5,406 nt of DNA, from positions 3,826 through 9,231 of the forward strand of contig JAHZEH010000020.1 of assembly GCA_019421925.1 (NCBI GenBank). Direction: 5' to 3'. Made by a program: the position numbers and the translations under genes. Below the pieces are notes generated by a model. The model did no database searches. It saw nothing but the letters and a program-made list of their open reading frames with translations, and was not told the origin of the DNA. Every line of letters starts with the position of its first letter. Within the stretch, counting starts at the first letter, position 1. Below, in pieces: positions 4,746 through 5,406 of the stretch. This DNA is from Clostridia bacterium. GTDB lineage: Bacteria > Bacillota > Clostridia > Christensenellales > CALWSW01.

Positions 4746-5027
4746 GTGGGAGAATTGGAAAATAATGCGTTCCACGAATTATACAGCGCCCTCTCGGAGG
4801 ACAATCAGGAGGCTGTCAAGCGCCTTCTCGACGGGCTGGGGGCGGAGCAGCTGAAAAAGGAGCGGCGCAAGCTGAACCGGCTGGCCCTGAACGCCTATAA
4901 GCGGGGCGTCCCCCTGGGGGACGACGAGGCCGTGCGGCGGCAGGCGGCGCTGTTGGAGAATCTCTTTTCCGGGGGCGGGGAAGCTCCGGGGGAGGGGGAG
5001 AGGGGAACAGAAAAGGGGCGGCTTTGA
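4746..5027 (+). CDS. 93-residue protein of unknown function, divergent from XRE
   Basis: I do not recognise a characterised family. The protein is soluble, has no signal peptide or membrane helix, and looks mostly helical up to about residue 72. LYSALSEDNQEAVKRLLDGL (12-31) resembles the helical LSxENQxxVxxLI tails found on some clostridial XRE regulators. A very basic helix follows (KKERRKLNRLALNAYKRG, 37-54). The last 20 residues are Gly/Glu-rich and probably disordered. The start is taken as GTG at 4746, with AAAGGG (4731-4736) 9 nt upstream; TTG at 4755 is an alternative. The strong promoter at 4675-4703 and the intrinsic terminator at its end support a real, separately transcribed gene. 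The stop TGA lies in the loop of that terminator. Partner or target of the XRE protein is a reasonable guess, no more. Confidence 0.72.
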   Translation: MGELENNAFHELYSALSEDNQEAVKRLLDGLGAEQLKKERRKLNRLALNAYKRGVPLGDDEAVRRQAALLENLFSGGGEAPGEGERGTEKGRL

Positions 5028-5039
5028 GCCGCCCCTTTT
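5011..5039. terminator. Bidirectional intrinsic terminator overlapping the stop of the 93-residue gene
   Basis: AAAAGGGGCGGC (5011-5022) and GCCGCCCCTTTT (5028-5039) form a perfect 12-bp stem with loop TTTGA. The loop contains the TGA stop (5025-5027), so the last codons form the left arm. It also stands 17 bp past the stop of the convergent flavoprotein gene and can end both transcripts, with short T-runs on each side. Confidence 0.85.
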
Positions 5040-5055
5040 GCGTATGGGTTTGGAT

Positions 5056-5406
5056 TTATCTTGTGGCGGCGCCGGTCCCGGCAATCCTGCCGTAGACCAC
5101 GAAATCCACAATGGCGTTGCCGCCCAGGCGGTTGCCGCCGTGGATGCCGCCCGTCACTTCTCCCGCGGCATACAGGCCGGGGATGGGGTTCCCGCTGGCG
5201 TCCAGCACCTCGGCGGAGGTGTTGATGCGCACGCCGCCCATGGTGTGGTGGGCCGAGGGAGCGCGGGTAAAGGCGTAGAAGGGTCCGGTTTTGAGCTCAT
5301 ACTGGAGCAGGGTGCGGCCGAAGGAGTCGGCCTCGCCGGACTGGACGTGGGCGTTGTAGTCCTCGACAGTGGCTGCGAAGTTCTCAGCGTTGACGCCCAT
5401 CGCTTC
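5056..5406 (-). CDS. C-terminal part of FAD-dependent fumarate-reductase/flavocytochrome-c-type flavoprotein (partial)
   Basis: The frame runs off the right edge (codons for Glu-Ala precede the Met at 5400, so that Met is internal). It ends with TAA at 5058-5056. About 116 C-terminal residues of an FAD_binding_2 flavoprotein are visible. APSAHHTMGGVRIN (5268-5221) matches the substrate-binding His region, and GEVTGGIHGGNRLGGNA (5163-5113) holds the FAD-contacting Gly-rich end and the substrate-binding Arg of the family, equivalent to H504 and R544 of Shewanella flavocytochrome c fumarate reductase. GIPGLYA-type sequence (NPIPGLYAAGE) precedes it. Such enzymes reduce an activated C=C bond (fumarate, urocanate, acrylates and others); the acceptor cannot be named because the acid-catalyst region and any FMN-binding domain are outside the window. 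Confidence 0.93.
   Translation of the reverse strand, partial: EAMGVNAENFAATVEDYNAHVQSGEADSFGRTLLQYELKTGPFYAFTRAPSAHHTMGGVRINTSAEVLDASGNPIPGLYAAGEVTGGIHGGNRLGGNAIVDFVVYGRIAGTGAATR

Noticed and set aside
4239..5027. Toxin-antitoxin pair of the HigBA or MqsRA kind
   Set aside because: Those pairs are co-oriented operons with a recognisable RelE-like toxin. Here the genes diverge and the small protein shows no toxin motif.

Overview
This window looks like an ordinary chromosomal stretch of a GC-rich, Gram-positive gut Clostridia bacterium. The Oscillospiraceae (Flavonifractor / Pseudoflavonifractor / Intestinimonas type) are the best guess. That placement is inference from several things: high-GC coding DNA, AGGAGG-type Shine-Dalgarno sites, TTG and GTG starts, a Cache-PAS-GGDEF sensor, a WYL-TfoX-GyrI gene cluster and a flavocytochrome-c-type flavoprotein. 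No single gene proves the taxon. I see no rRNA, tRNA, CRISPR array, integrase or transposase.

Layout. (1) Bases 1-1760, plus strand: a membrane diguanylate cyclase whose extracellular Cache sensor is cut by an in-frame TAG at 231-233. A 499-codon frame carrying the rest of the sensor, a membrane helix, a PAS domain and an intact GGDEF domain resumes at 261. (2) Bases 1761-1953: a spacer between convergent genes with a hairpin terminator. (3) Bases 1954-3912, minus strand: a compact operon, promoter > WYL/YafY-type regulator > TfoX N-terminal-domain protein > GyrI-like ligand-binding protein, with gaps of 18 and 4 nt. (4) Bases 3948-4238: a non-coding block with two minus-strand intrinsic terminators and several inverted repeats. 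(5) Bases 4239-5039: an XRE-type regulator (minus) diverging from a 93-residue protein of unknown function (plus) across an AT-rich control region with a near-consensus sigma-A promoter, a perfect 9-bp inverted repeat and phased CTAAT repeats. The small gene ends inside its own terminator hairpin. (6) Bases 5056-5406, minus strand: the C-terminus of an FAD-dependent fumarate-reductase-type flavoprotein that continues past the right edge.

How the parts fit. The WYL operon is probably self-contained: the regulator senses something and controls itself plus two small proteins, of which the GyrI-like one is a candidate binder or hydrolase of a toxic small molecule. The XRE gene and the small divergent gene probably form a second regulatory unit in which XRE binds the shared control region. 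The two edge genes (c-di-GMP synthesis and electron-acceptor reduction) are not obviously linked to either. Nothing here is clearly a new system. The items most worth a second look are the amber-split cyclase, the structured block at 4019-4238 and the XRE/small-protein control region, including a 22-bp palindrome inside the XRE gene.
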